DNA of 45,800 nt, from contig JAJRUV010000092.1 of NCBI GenBank assembly GCA_024277595.1, positions 1 to 45,800 on the forward strand, in the 5' to 3' direction. This document shows positions 7,520 through 16,172 of the stretch, piece after piece. Both the position numbers and the translations under genes were made by a program. Every line of letters starts with the position of its first letter. The stretch's first letter is position 1. This stretch comes from Gammaproteobacteria bacterium. GTDB lineage: Bacteria > Pseudomonadota > Gammaproteobacteria > Thiohalospirales > Thiohalospiraceae. The notes below the pieces were generated by a model. It worked only from the letters and a program-made list of their open reading frames with translations, made no database searches and had not been told where the DNA came from.

Positions 7520-7695
7520 CCTGTTTCTCCTTGATGATGGAGTGGCCGGGCCGGGTATCCAACGCAGTTTCCCGGTGTTGTGATATCCCGGGTAGATCGA
7601 TAATACTCCTGATACGATTTCCCCCCCTGTTGCTTGATGATATCGATGCAAGTCTTGCAATGACCTTCGCCTCCGATGAGTCGCAGCTGTTTCAT
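7516..7695 (-). pseudogene. neuD: neuD-type acetyltransferase remnant with internal deletion (59 codons)
   Basis: Between the MAF gene stop (7696-7698) and the legI start is an open frame of 59 codons, ATG 7695 to TGA 7516. Its first ~24 residues (MKQLRLIGGEGHCKTCIDII) match the N-terminus of NeuD/PglD-type sugar acyltransferases ('LxLIGGGGHCKSxIDxI', a UDP-sugar-binding Rossmann start). Its last part (STRDITTPGNCVGYPARPL) matches the C-terminal end of the same family ('SVVTKDIP-N-xxVGxPAKxI'). The roughly 150 middle residues, including the hexapeptide-repeat acetyltransferase helix, are gone without loss of frame. The stop overlaps the legI ATG, so the coupled operon arrangement is kept. Confidence 0.65.
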
Positions 7696-10254
7696 CTACT
7701 GCGCCGTTGCAACACCGGCCCTGTTTGAGCCGGCGCTTTCCAGCAAGATGCGGGCTGCCTGATTGTCGGAATCCCGTTTCAACACGTAGTTGAACGCATC
7801 CGTGGCGGCATCCGGCACGTTGAGTTCCAGATAAAATTTTCCAAGTGTTATCACGGTGGCCAGATCATCCGGTGTCTGATCCAGATAATGATGATAAATC
7901 TTCAGTGCTTCCGCTTGCTGACCGGTAAGGCGCAGAATATTGGCATAGGAGGGCATAAAGGACGGAGATATTTCACTCAGCACTTCAAGAGCCATCGTGG
8001 CTGTCTCATGATCCTCTCTCTGTAAGGAGATGTCACTGATGCGAAGCAGAATTTGCAGCAGTGGTTTATTCTGTACTATCTGCAAATAATGATCCAGTGC
8101 ATCATCCAGCCGACCCTGGATTTCAGCATGATAACCGCAGGCGATGGTGGCCAGCCATCGCGATTTTTCCGAATCAATTTTCTTCAGACCGGAGATGATT
8201 ATTGCCATTCCCTGTTCGTCCCGTTGCTGAAACAGCTGGTTGAGTTTCGGGAAAATTTCAGCCAGTTTGTTCTGGCGTTTTTTCAGCCGATCCAGATAGG
8301 ATGTGCCATCGGAAAACCCCTTGACGTTGCTGGCATTTTCAAGGGTTGTTTGAAAAATTTTTTCCAGGCCGTAGAACTGTTTGATGAACGGTTTTGGTTG
8401 CTGTTCCAACAGTTTTCGATGCTGTTGCATCCAGACCAGCGAACGCCCCGGTTGGGCATCCTGCTGCCACTGTTTGAACAGGGCCGGGAAGTCGGGTGTT
8501 TTACTCTGTTCATCGATTCGTGAGTGTACCCGGCGTTGTGCGGTGGAAATCAGTTTGATGAGCTTTTCTGCCGTATCACGATAGGATTCATAATAGACCT
8601 TCCCGACGTACTGGACATCCGCATCACTCCACGTTCGGTCACGATCAACAATCCCCATTTTCAGGAAGCTATGGATACCGTAGCCTTTAATAAAGCGTGA
8701 TGCGGCGGCGTGCTTGTTGCTCAGCCGTTTTTCGATTCTGTCCATCCGTTTTTTATGTCCGGATTTCACTTCATCACTGAGATTCGGTGAGCAGATAGCC
8801 CTATGACATTTCAGTGCCTTGCTGCTCAGATCCCGGATGGTTTTCAGTTCAATCAGCATTCGGGATAATTCTTGCAGGGTTTCCCGTTGATGGTGCAGGT
8901 ACTCCTCCCCCTGTAGGGATGTAGCCCGTTTGTAGAACTGTTTGTGATCCTGGTTCAGTGGCTGTGGCAGAGTGATATCGTCCAACGGGAAGTGGCGGAT
9001 ATTTTTTAGTTTTGCGGCCCCTGGTGCAGGGTTTATGATGATGATCCCTTTTTGTTTTGCTGGTTCCGCCAGTCGTTCGAAGACTGCCGCAGCGGAGGCG
9101 AGTGAATAGGTGGTGTCGGCCCGGTGGCCATCGTTGGTCTCGATATGGGTTTCCATCAGACTGAGTTGCGGACCCGCCTGGTAGTCGAGACTGCCCCGGG
9201 CATGACTGTAGCCATCCCGGCGCAGACAGAAGTCGACCCCCGCCAGAATGATCTCCGAGAACTCCATCACTATGGCGATGGCTAGTGCGCTGTTGGTCAC
9301 TTGAATGGGGGCAACGGCGATGTTGTTGCCGTTTAAGGCAGATTCCCAGGGGAAACGTTCACCGAGATAGAGGCTTTTCCCCGCCCACTGCCCGATCAGT
9401 GGTGCATAGATGTGATAGGCATGAACCAGGAGGGTATTTTCATGCTGGGCCAGCATCTCCTTGCTGACCTCGAGGTTGGCTGCCCAAGGATCGATAGAGC
9501 ACCAGATATCCGGTGTCAGCTGCTCCTGCTGCAGTCTTCTGGCAATTCGTGATACCGCGATAACAATAAAACGGTCTCGGTGTTGTTTCAGCCAGGGCAG
9601 GATATCATCCAGTGAGGGTCCGCCAGCCAGAAGCACACAGGATTTACCCTTTCCCCAGCCTTGCATCTGCCGGGCCGGAACGAGATTGTCCGCCAGCGTT
9701 TCCAGATGCCGCTGGACAAAGATCTTTGAACCGAGTGATGCCCGGGCAAGATACTGTTGGTGATTGAACTCCATCTGCAACTGGCTGAACAGTTCGATAT
9801 AGGCGGGGTGACGGGCGTCGAGAACAGCTACAGATCTGACAGTCTGAACCCTGTCGACGAACAGATAGCTCTGCAAACCGATTTGTGTTGCCTTTTCCTG
9901 CCACTCATCCAGGCTGCACACCGTTATCCGGCCGTTACTCTCCCACAGAGCAGGATCCAGCTGATTGATAACTTTCGCCAGCTCAACAAACAGAAAACGG
10001 CTTCCTTCGGGGATACCGGCTTCCACAATATATTTGACCAGCAACCCGGAGTCGGTGCCGGCAACTATATAGAAGGTATCCGCTGCGGCAAAGGTATCAG
10101 CAAATGTTTTCCTGAACAGTGCAGTTGCGCCAATCTGGTTAAAATCATGCTGATTGATCTCGTAAAGATACTCGTCGCCGAATTGATTGGTCAGAAATTT
10201 TTTCCGGGATGACATCATGTTTTTCTGCGTAGCCAGATATGTCGGTACAGGCAT
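7696..10254 (-). CDS. MAF-family flagellin glycosyltransferase (DUF115) with C-terminal TPR region
   Basis: The 852-residue protein belongs to the motility accessory factor family, which transfers nonulosonic acids to flagellin in the cytoplasm before export. The DUF115/MAF core is at about residues 200-420: SCVLLAGGPSLDDILPWLK, RFIVIAVSRIARRL, DIWCSIDPWAAN and IILAGVDFCL. A Lys/Arg-rich helical region follows, and TPR-like repeats (YHAEIQGRLDDALDHYLQI, QAEALKIYHHYLDQTPDDL) occupy about 730-840. It lies divergent from flagellin and heads the nonulosonate operon, matching its role. ATG 10254 is used; a weaker-supported alternative is the MM pair at 10218. No strong ribosome binding site is seen for either. 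Confidence 0.85.
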   Translation of the reverse strand: MPVPTYLATQKNMMSSRKKFLTNQFGDEYLYEINQHDFNQIGATALFRKTFADTFAAADTFYIVAGTDSGLLVKYIVEAGIPEGSRFLFVELAKVINQLDPALWESNGRITVCSLDEWQEKATQIGLQSYLFVDRVQTVRSVAVLDARHPAYIELFSQLQMEFNHQQYLARASLGSKIFVQRHLETLADNLVPARQMQGWGKGKSCVLLAGGPSLDDILPWLKQHRDRFIVIAVSRIARRLQQEQLTPDIWCSIDPWAANLEVSKEMLAQHENTLLVHAYHIYAPLIGQWAGKSLYLGERFPWESALNGNNIAVAPIQVTNSALAIAIVMEFSEIILAGVDFCLRRDGYSHARGSLDYQAGPQLSLMETHIETNDGHRADTTYSLASAAAVFERLAEPAKQKGIIIINPAPGAAKLKNIRHFPLDDITLPQPLNQDHKQFYKRATSLQGEEYLHHQRETLQELSRMLIELKTIRDLSSKALKCHRAICSPNLSDEVKSGHKKRMDRIEKRLSNKHAAASRFIKGYGIHSFLKMGIVDRDRTWSDADVQYVGKVYYESYRDTAEKLIKLISTAQRRVHSRIDEQSKTPDFPALFKQWQQDAQPGRSLVWMQQHRKLLEQQPKPFIKQFYGLEKIFQTTLENASNVKGFSDGTSYLDRLKKRQNKLAEIFPKLNQLFQQRDEQGMAIIISGLKKIDSEKSRWLATIACGYHAEIQGRLDDALDHYLQIVQNKPLLQILLRISDISLQREDHETATMALEVLSEISPSFMPSYANILRLTGQQAEALKIYHHYLDQTPDDLATVITLGKFYLELNVPDAATDAFNYVLKRDSDNQAARILLESAGSNRAGVATAQ

Positions 10255-10377
10255 GCAGTTATTGTGCCTGGCAGAAGCTGATTGGGAACTGTCTCGCCCG
10301 GGAGGGGTGATTTTCCTTGTGGTGGTTGTTTTTGGCCAGCTGCAACTCTATCGAGCGACAACTTTTCGTCTTTTGGT

Positions 10378-10405
10378 TAAAGCTATTTTTTGGCGGTGCC
10401 GATAA
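10378..10405 (+). promoter_or_regulatory. Sigma-28 (FliA) promoter of flagellin
   Basis: TAAA at 10378-10381 and a perfect GCCGATAA at 10398-10405 match the flagellar sigma factor consensus. The spacing is 16 rather than the usual 15 bp. It lies 103 bp upstream of the flagellin start, in the divergent region between the MAF gene and fliC. Confidence 0.8.
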
Positions 10406-10508
10406 GATTTTCGGAGGCGGTGAATACACAGACAGGTTGTATATCCGCCAGTAATTAACCAATACTGCCCGGCTCGATATCAATTATCCGGGTGGGCTGG
10501 AGAAAAAA

Positions 10509-11342
10509 ATGCCACAGATTATCAATACCAATGTAATGTCACTTAACTCGCAGCGGAATCTGAACCGCTCCCAGGATGCGATGGGGGTTGCGCTGCAACG
10601 CCTCTCTTCCGGCCTGCGCATCAACAGCGCCAAGGATGATGCTGCCGGCATGGCTATTTCCGAGCGTTTTACCGCCCAGATTCGCGGTCTTAACCAGGCC
10701 ACCCGCAATGCCAATGATGGTATTTCACTGGCGCAAACCACAGAAGGCGCGCTGGGAGAGGTAGCTTCTTCACTGCAGCGGATGCGAGAGCTGGCGATCC
10801 AGTCAGCCAACGCCACTAACAGTGACTCCGATCGTCTTTCGTTGAACGAGGAGTTTACCGCGCTGGCGAACGAAATTACCCGTGTGGCTCAAGCGACCAA
10901 CTTCAACGGTGTATCGGTTTTGAATGACAGTGCTGCCTTGACCTTCCAGATTGGCGCCAATGCGGCTTCTGCCACTAACCGGGTCTCGGTTAGTGCTCAG
11001 GTTCTGACCAGTGCCGCAGGTGTGACTTCTACCATAGCCGTGGGGGAAGTATCTTCTGTTTCCGGCGCCCTCAGTACTCTGGCCATGATTGATTCGGCTA
11101 TAGATACGGTAAATACCATTCGCTCTGATTTTGGTACTGTGCAAAACCGTTTTGAGTCGATTGTGCGCAGTAACCAGAATGCCGCGGAAAACCTTTCTGC
11201 AGCCCGCAGTCGTATCCGTGATGCTGATTTTGCAGCCGAGACTGCCGAGCTGACGCGTACCCAGATTCTGCAGCAGGCAGGTACGGCAATGTTGTCACAG
11301 GCCAACCAGTTGCCGCAGAACGCATTGAGTCTGCTTCAGTAG
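10509..11342 (+). CDS. fliC: Flagellin
   Basis: This 277-residue filament protein has the conserved D0/D1 N-terminal helices (residues 1-140, from [14 protein letters not shown] through [14 protein letters not shown]) and the C-terminal helices (about 195-277, ending [13 protein letters not shown]). The variable surface domain between them is very short, so this is a minimal flagellin. Ser and Thr are plentiful in the central part, which would offer O-glycosylation sites for the MAF enzyme next door; that link is inferred. GGAG precedes the ATG. A sigma-28 promoter lies upstream and a strong terminator downstream. Confidence 0.97.
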   Translation: MPQIINTNVMSLNSQRNLNRSQDAMGVALQRLSSGLRINSAKDDAAGMAISERFTAQIRGLNQATRNANDGISLAQTTEGALGEVASSLQRMRELAIQSANATNSDSDRLSLNEEFTALANEITRVAQATNFNGVSVLNDSAALTFQIGANAASATNRVSVSAQVLTSAAGVTSTIAVGEVSSVSGALSTLAMIDSAIDTVNTIRSDFGTVQNRFESIVRSNQNAAENLSAARSRIRDADFAAETAELTRTQILQQAGTAMLSQANQLPQNALSLLQ

Positions 11343-11362
11343 TACAAAGAAGTTAAGTAGTT

Positions 11363-11403
11363 AAAAAACCGCCCGGACGCGGTAGTGTCCGGGCGGTTTT
11401 TTT
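11363..11403 (+). terminator. Strong intrinsic terminator after flagellin
   Basis: ACCGCCCGGAC (11368-11378) pairs perfectly with GTCCGGGCGGT (11387-11397) around an 8-nt loop and is followed by a run of T to 11403, with the matching A-run upstream. It should allow high flagellin mRNA relative to flaG and fliD. Confidence 0.9.
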
Positions 11404-11423
11404 GTTCAAGAGAGGTAATTTCA

Positions 11424-11798
11424 ATGGCTCCACCCACCGATGTAGCAGTCCAGATTACCAGTTCGATGGATGCGTACCGTGTACCACAAACAAAACAACG
11501 GATGGAGCAGGAAGCACAGATTGAGCTGGATTTTCAGCAACAGAAGCCGCTGCAACAGGCAGATCAGAAAAAACAGCTGCAGGAATTGACAGCAGCTGTC
11601 GATGAGATGAACAGGCAGGCGCAGAATTTGCAACGGAGTTTGCAGTTCAGCATCGAGAAGGATCTTGATCTTACGGTTGTAAAAGTTGTTAACCCAAACA
11701 CCGATGAAGTGGTCAGACAGATCCCGTCGGAAGAGTTTATCGCTATTGCCAAGGGGTTCGAAGAGACCCGGAGCACTCTGTTTGATGCCGAGGTATAG
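11424..11798 (+). CDS. flaG: FlaG family protein
   Basis: The 124-residue protein has a Gln/Lys-rich helical N-terminal half and the C-terminal FlaG domain: LQFSIEKDLDLTVVKVVNP, DEVVRQIPSEEF and AIAKGF. FlaG proteins are encoded between flagellin and FliD in polar flagellates and influence filament length. I place the start at ATG 11424, preceded by AGAGGTAA. The longer upstream opening would lie inside the terminator hairpin. It probably forms a unit with fliD. Confidence 0.88.
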   Translation: MAPPTDVAVQITSSMDAYRVPQTKQRMEQEAQIELDFQQQKPLQQADQKKQLQELTAAVDEMNRQAQNLQRSLQFSIEKDLDLTVVKVVNPNTDEVVRQIPSEEFIAIAKGFEETRSTLFDAEV

Positions 11799-11847
11799 CT
11801 TTAGCAGCCACTGAATAGCACCACCTGAACAAAAGAGAAGCAACGCT

Positions 11848-13251
11848 ATGGAAAATATAACATTATCAGGTGCGGGTTCCGGCCTGGATATCAAATCACT
11901 GGTTAATCAGCTAGTAGCGGCCGAGCGCGGTCCGGCTGACAAACGTCTTGATAAACGTGAAGGTGAGATTAAAACCTTACTGTCTGCTTTCGGGCGGTTG
12001 AAAAGCTCGATGTCCACTTTTGATGATGCGCTGGATGACTTGAAAAACGGGATGACGTTCAAGGACAGAACAGCCTCCACCAGTGATGAGAATATTGCCA
12101 CCATTGCCGCCAGCAGCGGTGCCTCACCCGCATCCTATTCCCTTGATGTCAGCAACATCGCCCAGGCGCACAAGCTGACGGCAGGTGGTGGCAACTACAC
12201 CGGACAGACCGGCGCCATTACGCTGGAAATAGGCCAGTATGACAGTGGCAGCAACAGCTTTACTGCTGCGGAAACCGTAACGCTTGCCATCGATGCCAGC
12301 AACAATAGTGTGCAGGGGATCATGGATGCCATCAATGACGCGAATATCGGTGTTAGCGCCAGCGTGATCAACGATGGCACCAATGACATTCTCAGTATTA
12401 CAGCGGATGATACCGGCACCACCAATACCATAAAACTTTCCGTATCCGGTGATTCCGATGGCAGCAATGCAGACAATGCCGGGCTGTCGGCATTTGCGTT
12501 TGACCCAACCTCGACCGGATCCTCCAACGCAACTGAAGTCTCTCAAGCGATAGATGCCGAATTCACCATTGATGGTATTGCCATCACCAGTTCCTCCAAT
12601 ACATTGACGACCACCGTCACCGGTTTGACGGTGGAGCTGGTTTCCGCCGGTGTGGCTGCGCTGGATGTTGACAAGGATATCGAGAGTGCCAAGGAGAAAA
12701 TCCAGTCATTTGTGGATACCTATAACGAGGTGGTTGGCACCATTCGTGACCTGACCAAATATGGAGGGGAAGGGGGGGATCATGGGGCGCTGTTGTCTGA
12801 CTCCGCCGTATTTGGCATAGATATGCGTATTCGCAGCATTATTGGCAATACCAGTGTCAGTGGTGGTGATTTTACCAGTCTGATGGAGATCGGTTTTGCC
12901 TCTGACCCTGAGACAGGTTTGCTCAAGCTGGATGCAGCAGAGCTGGAAAAAGCGTTAAAAACGGATTTTGACAGTGTGGGCGATCTGGTTAGCGACTATG
13001 CTGGTCAGCTGGATGACTACATAAAAATACAGCTGGATACGGATGGTGTTATATCCGCGAGAACGGATGGGCTGGATGTCCGACTGGAAGACATAAGTGA
13101 TCAACGAGATGCTCTGGAGCTGCGTATGGAATCAGTGCAGGCGCGTTACACCAAGCAGTTCAGCAGGCTGGACGGCTTGATCGCCTCGCTCAACAGCACC
13201 GGAAATTTTCTGGCCCAGCAACTGGCCGCTCTACCCGGGGTCAGAAGTTAG
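11848..13251 (+). CDS. fliD: Flagellar filament cap protein FliD
   Basis: FliD caps the growing filament and helps flagellin fold and assemble at the tip. The N-terminus ITLSGAGSGLDIKSLVNQLV is the family signature, followed by a Thr/Ser-rich middle and a C-terminal helical domain (about residues 370-467, with LEDISDQRDALELRMESVQA). The length of 467 is usual. It lies 49 bp after flaG and upstream of its relatives fliS and fliT. Its middle domain is rich in Asp, Thr and Ser, as expected of a surface-exposed region. Confidence 0.95.
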   Translation: MENITLSGAGSGLDIKSLVNQLVAAERGPADKRLDKREGEIKTLLSAFGRLKSSMSTFDDALDDLKNGMTFKDRTASTSDENIATIAASSGASPASYSLDVSNIAQAHKLTAGGGNYTGQTGAITLEIGQYDSGSNSFTAAETVTLAIDASNNSVQGIMDAINDANIGVSASVINDGTNDILSITADDTGTTNTIKLSVSGDSDGSNADNAGLSAFAFDPTSTGSSNATEVSQAIDAEFTIDGIAITSSSNTLTTTVTGLTVELVSAGVAALDVDKDIESAKEKIQSFVDTYNEVVGTIRDLTKYGGEGGDHGALLSDSAVFGIDMRIRSIIGNTSVSGGDFTSLMEIGFASDPETGLLKLDAAELEKALKTDFDSVGDLVSDYAGQLDDYIKIQLDTDGVISARTDGLDVRLEDISDQRDALELRMESVQARYTKQFSRLDGLIASLNSTGNFLAQQLAALPGVRS

Positions 13252-13330
13252 ATAGCCCCTATCCCAACCTTTACCCGCTGGGGAAAGAAGTGTTCTCGTC
13301 CTTGCGGGAGGGGATCGAGAGGAGGGTGGT
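13251..13330. repeat. Small palindromic repeat between fliD and fliS
   Basis: The stretch holds an 18-nt sequence (TCCTTGCGGGAGGGGATC, 13299-13316) that recurs in inverted orientation at 30728-30745. CCC- and GGG-rich arms surround it. It resembles a degenerate copy of the dispersed CCCTC-type palindromic repeats common in gammaproteobacterial genomes. The rest of the 273-bp gap up to fliS shows a GTTAAC palindrome but no clear promoter. Confidence 0.4.
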
Positions 13331-13524
13331 TAAAATGACTCTTTCATTCCCCGGGCGTAGATTGATGTTCGGAACTTTTGTTTAACGTTAACAGGTAAAA
13401 ACTTCAACCAGGATTGACCGTCAATGCGTTAACACTCCCCTGTTGAAATCAGCTTTTTCATTTGAAATGTTCGTGATGAATAATTGCATTAAAGCTTCTT
13501 TTTTATTAACCGATAAATGAGTTT

Positions 13525-13965
13525 ATGAACAATAAATCTGCTATTCAGAAATACACGCGTTCCAGCAGAGAGGCTGATGTGGCCGCTGCATCTCCCCATC
13601 GTCTGATTCAGATGTTGCTGGAGGGGGCGCTGGAAAAAATTGCTATTGCGAAAGGTCATATGGAGCGCAAAGAGATTGCGCAAAAGGGAAAGTCAATCAG
13701 CTGGGCCATCGATATTCTGGATGGTCTGCGCATGAGTCTCGACCAGGAGGCGGGTGGAGAACTGGCTGCCAACCTGGATTCGCTCTATGACTATATGAGC
13801 GTTACTCTTCTGGAAGCCAACAAGGACAATAGTCCGGAAAAACTGAACGAAGTAAGCGTGCTTCTTGGGAGTATCAAGTCAGCCTGGGACCGAATAGCGG
13901 ATGACCCGGCTGTTCAGGCGGTGGGTGCGGGTGATACCACCATTATCTCTGCGTCAGTGCGCTAA
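13525..13965 (+). CDS. fliS: Flagellin export chaperone FliS
   Basis: FliS binds the C-terminal helices of flagellin in the cytoplasm and prevents premature polymerisation. The 146-residue protein shows the family helices: VAAASPHRLIQMLLEGALEK, a central segment with ISWAIDILDGLRMSLD, then LDSLYDYMSVTLLEANKD. Length is usual. The ATG at 13525 has only a weak upstream purine stretch. The 273-bp gap after fliD suggests its own promoter, which I could not identify. Confidence 0.93.
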   Translation: MNNKSAIQKYTRSSREADVAAASPHRLIQMLLEGALEKIAIAKGHMERKEIAQKGKSISWAIDILDGLRMSLDQEAGGELAANLDSLYDYMSVTLLEANKDNSPEKLNEVSVLLGSIKSAWDRIADDPAVQAVGAGDTTIISASVR

Positions 13966-13970
13966 CTGTC

Positions 13971-14288
13971 GTGGATGTATCTCGTCGGCACCAGCTTCAT
14001 CAGCTGCTCATGCTGACAGAAGAGATCCTGCAACATGCCAAACAGAAAGAGTGGGATGTTTTGGTAAAAAAAGAGCAGGAGAGACGTGTATTGATGGGGG
14101 AATTTTTTCATAAAAACCCCGGCGATCACGAGATGCAACAGATAGAAGATACAGTTCGTCATATGATTTATCTGGATGAAAAAACAGTTTCACTGGCTGA
14201 GTCAGGAAAGATGAATGTGCTGAAAAAAATGCGAAATATATCTACGGCAAAGAACGCAATTGATGCCTATGTGAACAGCTCTTCCTGA
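13971..14288 (+). CDS. fliT: FliT-like flagellar export chaperone
   Basis: The 105-residue, mostly helical protein begins at GTG 13971, 5 bp after the fliS stop. It contains QLLMLTEEILQHAKQKEWD followed by a charged helix and a C-terminal helix (NVLKKMRNISTAKNAIDAYV), in the manner of FliT, which chaperones FliD and modulates flagellar transcription. FliT proteins are poorly conserved, so the call rests mainly on size, helicity and the position directly after fliS. Confidence 0.6.
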   Translation: MDVSRRHQLHQLLMLTEEILQHAKQKEWDVLVKKEQERRVLMGEFFHKNPGDHEMQQIEDTVRHMIYLDEKTVSLAESGKMNVLKKMRNISTAKNAIDAYVNSSS

Positions 14289-14301
14289 TCGTTGTTGTTC
14301 T

Positions 14302-14350
14302 GAATTAACCTAATTCTGATTGTTTGTTTTTTGTTTGTTAGTCGTTTTTT
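14302..14350 (+). terminator. AT-rich terminator after fliT
   Basis: GAATTA (14302-14307) can pair with TAATTC (14311-14316) and is followed by a T-rich stretch. The stem is short and AT-rich, so this is a tentative call marking the end of the fliC-fliT block. Confidence 0.35.
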
Positions 14351-14405
14351 TGAATTTTTATAAGTGTAAGAACAAAACAAAAACACTGTTTTCATCTCCT
14401 CCGGC

Positions 14406-14432
14406 TAAAGAAGATTCTTGAACTGGCGATAT
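14406..14432 (+). promoter_or_regulatory. Sigma-28-like promoter ahead of the DUF11 island
   Basis: TAAA at 14406-14409 and GGCGATAT at 14425-14432 are exactly 15 bp apart, the standard sigma-28 spacing. The -10 matches the consensus GCCGATAA at 6 of 8 positions. It sits 70 bp before the first gene of the surface-protein island and after the fliT terminator, so it would make the island co-expressed with late flagellar genes. Confidence 0.55.
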
Positions 14433-14501
14433 TAAATATGCAACTGCCTGAGCCGGCATGCTGTTTATTATTTATTGTTTTGAGGGTAGAGGATAACGGA
14501 G

Positions 14502-15008
14502 ATGAAAGCATATTGCAGAGCAACAATAATCTGCTCGCTGTTTGTGGTTTTTATGGTGCTGCTTTGCGGCAACGCCCAGGCGAATGCGGATAAAGGCATG
14601 ACGCTGAAGGTGATGGTGGAACAGGAGACTGTAATCACCAATGAAAAGGGAAGAAAAGAGACCAGGCGTATTGCCGCAACAAAAATTGTGCCGGGTGATG
14701 AGGTGATCTACACCATCCATTACCTGAACAGCGGTGACAAGCCGGCAGAAAACGTGTTCATCAGCATGCCGGTGGCGGAGCATACCCGCTATCGCAGCGG
14801 TAGTGCCAGAGGCGGAGAGACTGGCATCAGTTTTTCTGTCGACAAGGGAAAAAATTTCGGTGCGCCTGCTGATCTTTCCGTAAAGCTGGACAATGGCCGG
14901 ATGCGCCCCGCCACTGCTGCTGATTATACCCATATCAAATGGAAGTTCAAGACGCCGGTACCAACCGGAGCCAGCGGTGCGGTCAGCTATCGCGCCTTGC
15001 TGAACTGA
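14502..15008 (+). CDS. Small secreted DUF11-like protein
   Basis: The 168-residue protein has a clear signal peptide (residues 1-27: a basic start, a hydrophobic stretch VVFMVLLCG, then AQANA). The mature part carries one DUF11-type beta-sandwich: IVPGDEVIYTIHYLNSGDKP, AENVFISMPVAEHTRYRSGS, and the closing strand GASGAVSYRALLN. DUF11 (conserved repeat domain) occurs in cell-surface proteins. The last strand resembles the C-termini of three larger proteins in this island. ATG 14502 follows GGATAACGGAG. A sigma-28-like promoter lies upstream and the next gene starts 23 bp downstream. The function is unknown. Confidence 0.75.
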   Translation: MKAYCRATIICSLFVVFMVLLCGNAQANADKGMTLKVMVEQETVITNEKGRKETRRIAATKIVPGDEVIYTIHYLNSGDKPAENVFISMPVAEHTRYRSGSARGGETGISFSVDKGKNFGAPADLSVKLDNGRMRPATAADYTHIKWKFKTPVPTGASGAVSYRALLN

Positions 15009-15031
15009 CAGTAATTGTCAGGGGGAACAGG

Positions 15032-16168
15032 ATGAAAAATTCAAAATATTTTAGCCACATACTGGCCATGCTGGCCGGTCTGGCAATGACAGGAGGAATG
15101 GTTTCCAATGCCTCTGCGGCGGGTACTGCTGCGGGAACTACCATCAGCAACACCGCTACTGTTGGTTATCAGGTCGGGAGTATTGCGCAAACACCCGTGA
15201 CCAGTGCTGCTGCGACCTTTGTGGTAGATACCATGATTGATTTGACGGTGGCCACTACTGATACGGCAACGGTGAAGGTCACGCCTGGTGCCACCAACCA
15301 GGTGTTGCAATTTACTGTAACCAATACCGGTAACGCCATCCAGGATTTTAGCCTGACCCGGATTGCCCAAAATGGAGGAACCGGCAAATTTGGTGGTACG
15401 GATAACTTCGATGCCACCAACGTCGGTATCTTTGTTGAAAGTGGTGCTACCCCCGGTTATCAGCCCGCGGAAGATACTGCCACCTTCATTGACGAGCTGA
15501 GTGCCGATACCGCCAGAACCGTATACATCGTGGTCGATATTGCGTTGAGCCAGGCCAATGGTGATATCTCCTCTCATCACCTGATTGCTACAGCAGGGCT
15601 GGCTGGTGCCATTGGAGTTGAAGATCCTGCAGTCACTGAAGACAGTGGTACAGCAGACAACAAGGACACAGTGCAGACTGTGTTTGCTGATGGTGATGGT
15701 GATGGCGCTGGCAGTATTGATACGGCTACAAACGGCAAGCACTCCGACCAGAGTGACTTTGAGGTGCAGTCAGCAACGTTGAGCATTAGCAAATTATCAA
15801 CGGTGATTAGTGATCCATTCAGCAGCACCAACCCCAAGCGTATCCCCGGTGCAGTGGTGGAGTACACCATCACCATCGACAACAGCACCGGCGCGGCGGA
15901 TGCCACCAGCATCGTACTGACCGATCTGCTGGATACCACCAATCTGACCTTTTCGGATAGTGCTGCATATTCCGGGAATGATATTGAACTCAACATAAAC
16001 AGTGGCACCATAACAACCTATATCGGTACTGATGCGGATGATGATGGCGGTGATTTTGGTGTCATTACTGCCAACACCCTCACTGTTGACTTTAATGCTG
16101 CTGGAGCTGGTTTCACAGTACCAGCCGGTCAGTCGGCAACGGTGAAGTTCCGGGTTACCATTAACTGA
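15032..16168 (+). CDS. Secreted DUF11-domain surface protein
   Basis: The 378-residue protein has a signal peptide (residues 1-29, ending SNASA). Its N-terminal domain (30-75: TTISNTATVGYQ...TFVVD) also begins the giant envelope protein next door. A DUF11-like domain with NTGNAIQDFSL follows, and a C-terminal domain at about 250-378 starts at STVISDP and contains NPKRIPGAVVEYTI and ATSIVLTD. The chain stops right after VKFRVTIN. The same C-terminal domain ends two larger proteins at 23369 and 25547. Start ATG 15032 is chosen for GGGGGAAC upstream and the signal peptide; the longer frame lies inside the previous gene. It has no transmembrane anchor, so it is exported or bound to another surface component. 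Confidence 0.75.
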   Translation: MKNSKYFSHILAMLAGLAMTGGMVSNASAAGTAAGTTISNTATVGYQVGSIAQTPVTSAAATFVVDTMIDLTVATTDTATVKVTPGATNQVLQFTVTNTGNAIQDFSLTRIAQNGGTGKFGGTDNFDATNVGIFVESGATPGYQPAEDTATFIDELSADTARTVYIVVDIALSQANGDISSHHLIATAGLAGAIGVEDPAVTEDSGTADNKDTVQTVFADGDGDGAGSIDTATNGKHSDQSDFEVQSATLSISKLSTVISDPFSSTNPKRIPGAVVEYTITIDNSTGAADATSIVLTDLLDTTNLTFSDSAAYSGNDIELNINSGTITTYIGTDADDDGGDFGVITANTLTVDFNAAGAGFTVPAGQSATVKFRVTIN

Positions 16169-16172
16169 TGGA

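Noticed and set aside
6581-7534. Plus-strand open frame (317 residues) over legI
   Set aside because: Antisense to the NeuB motifs of legI; no start context or motifs.
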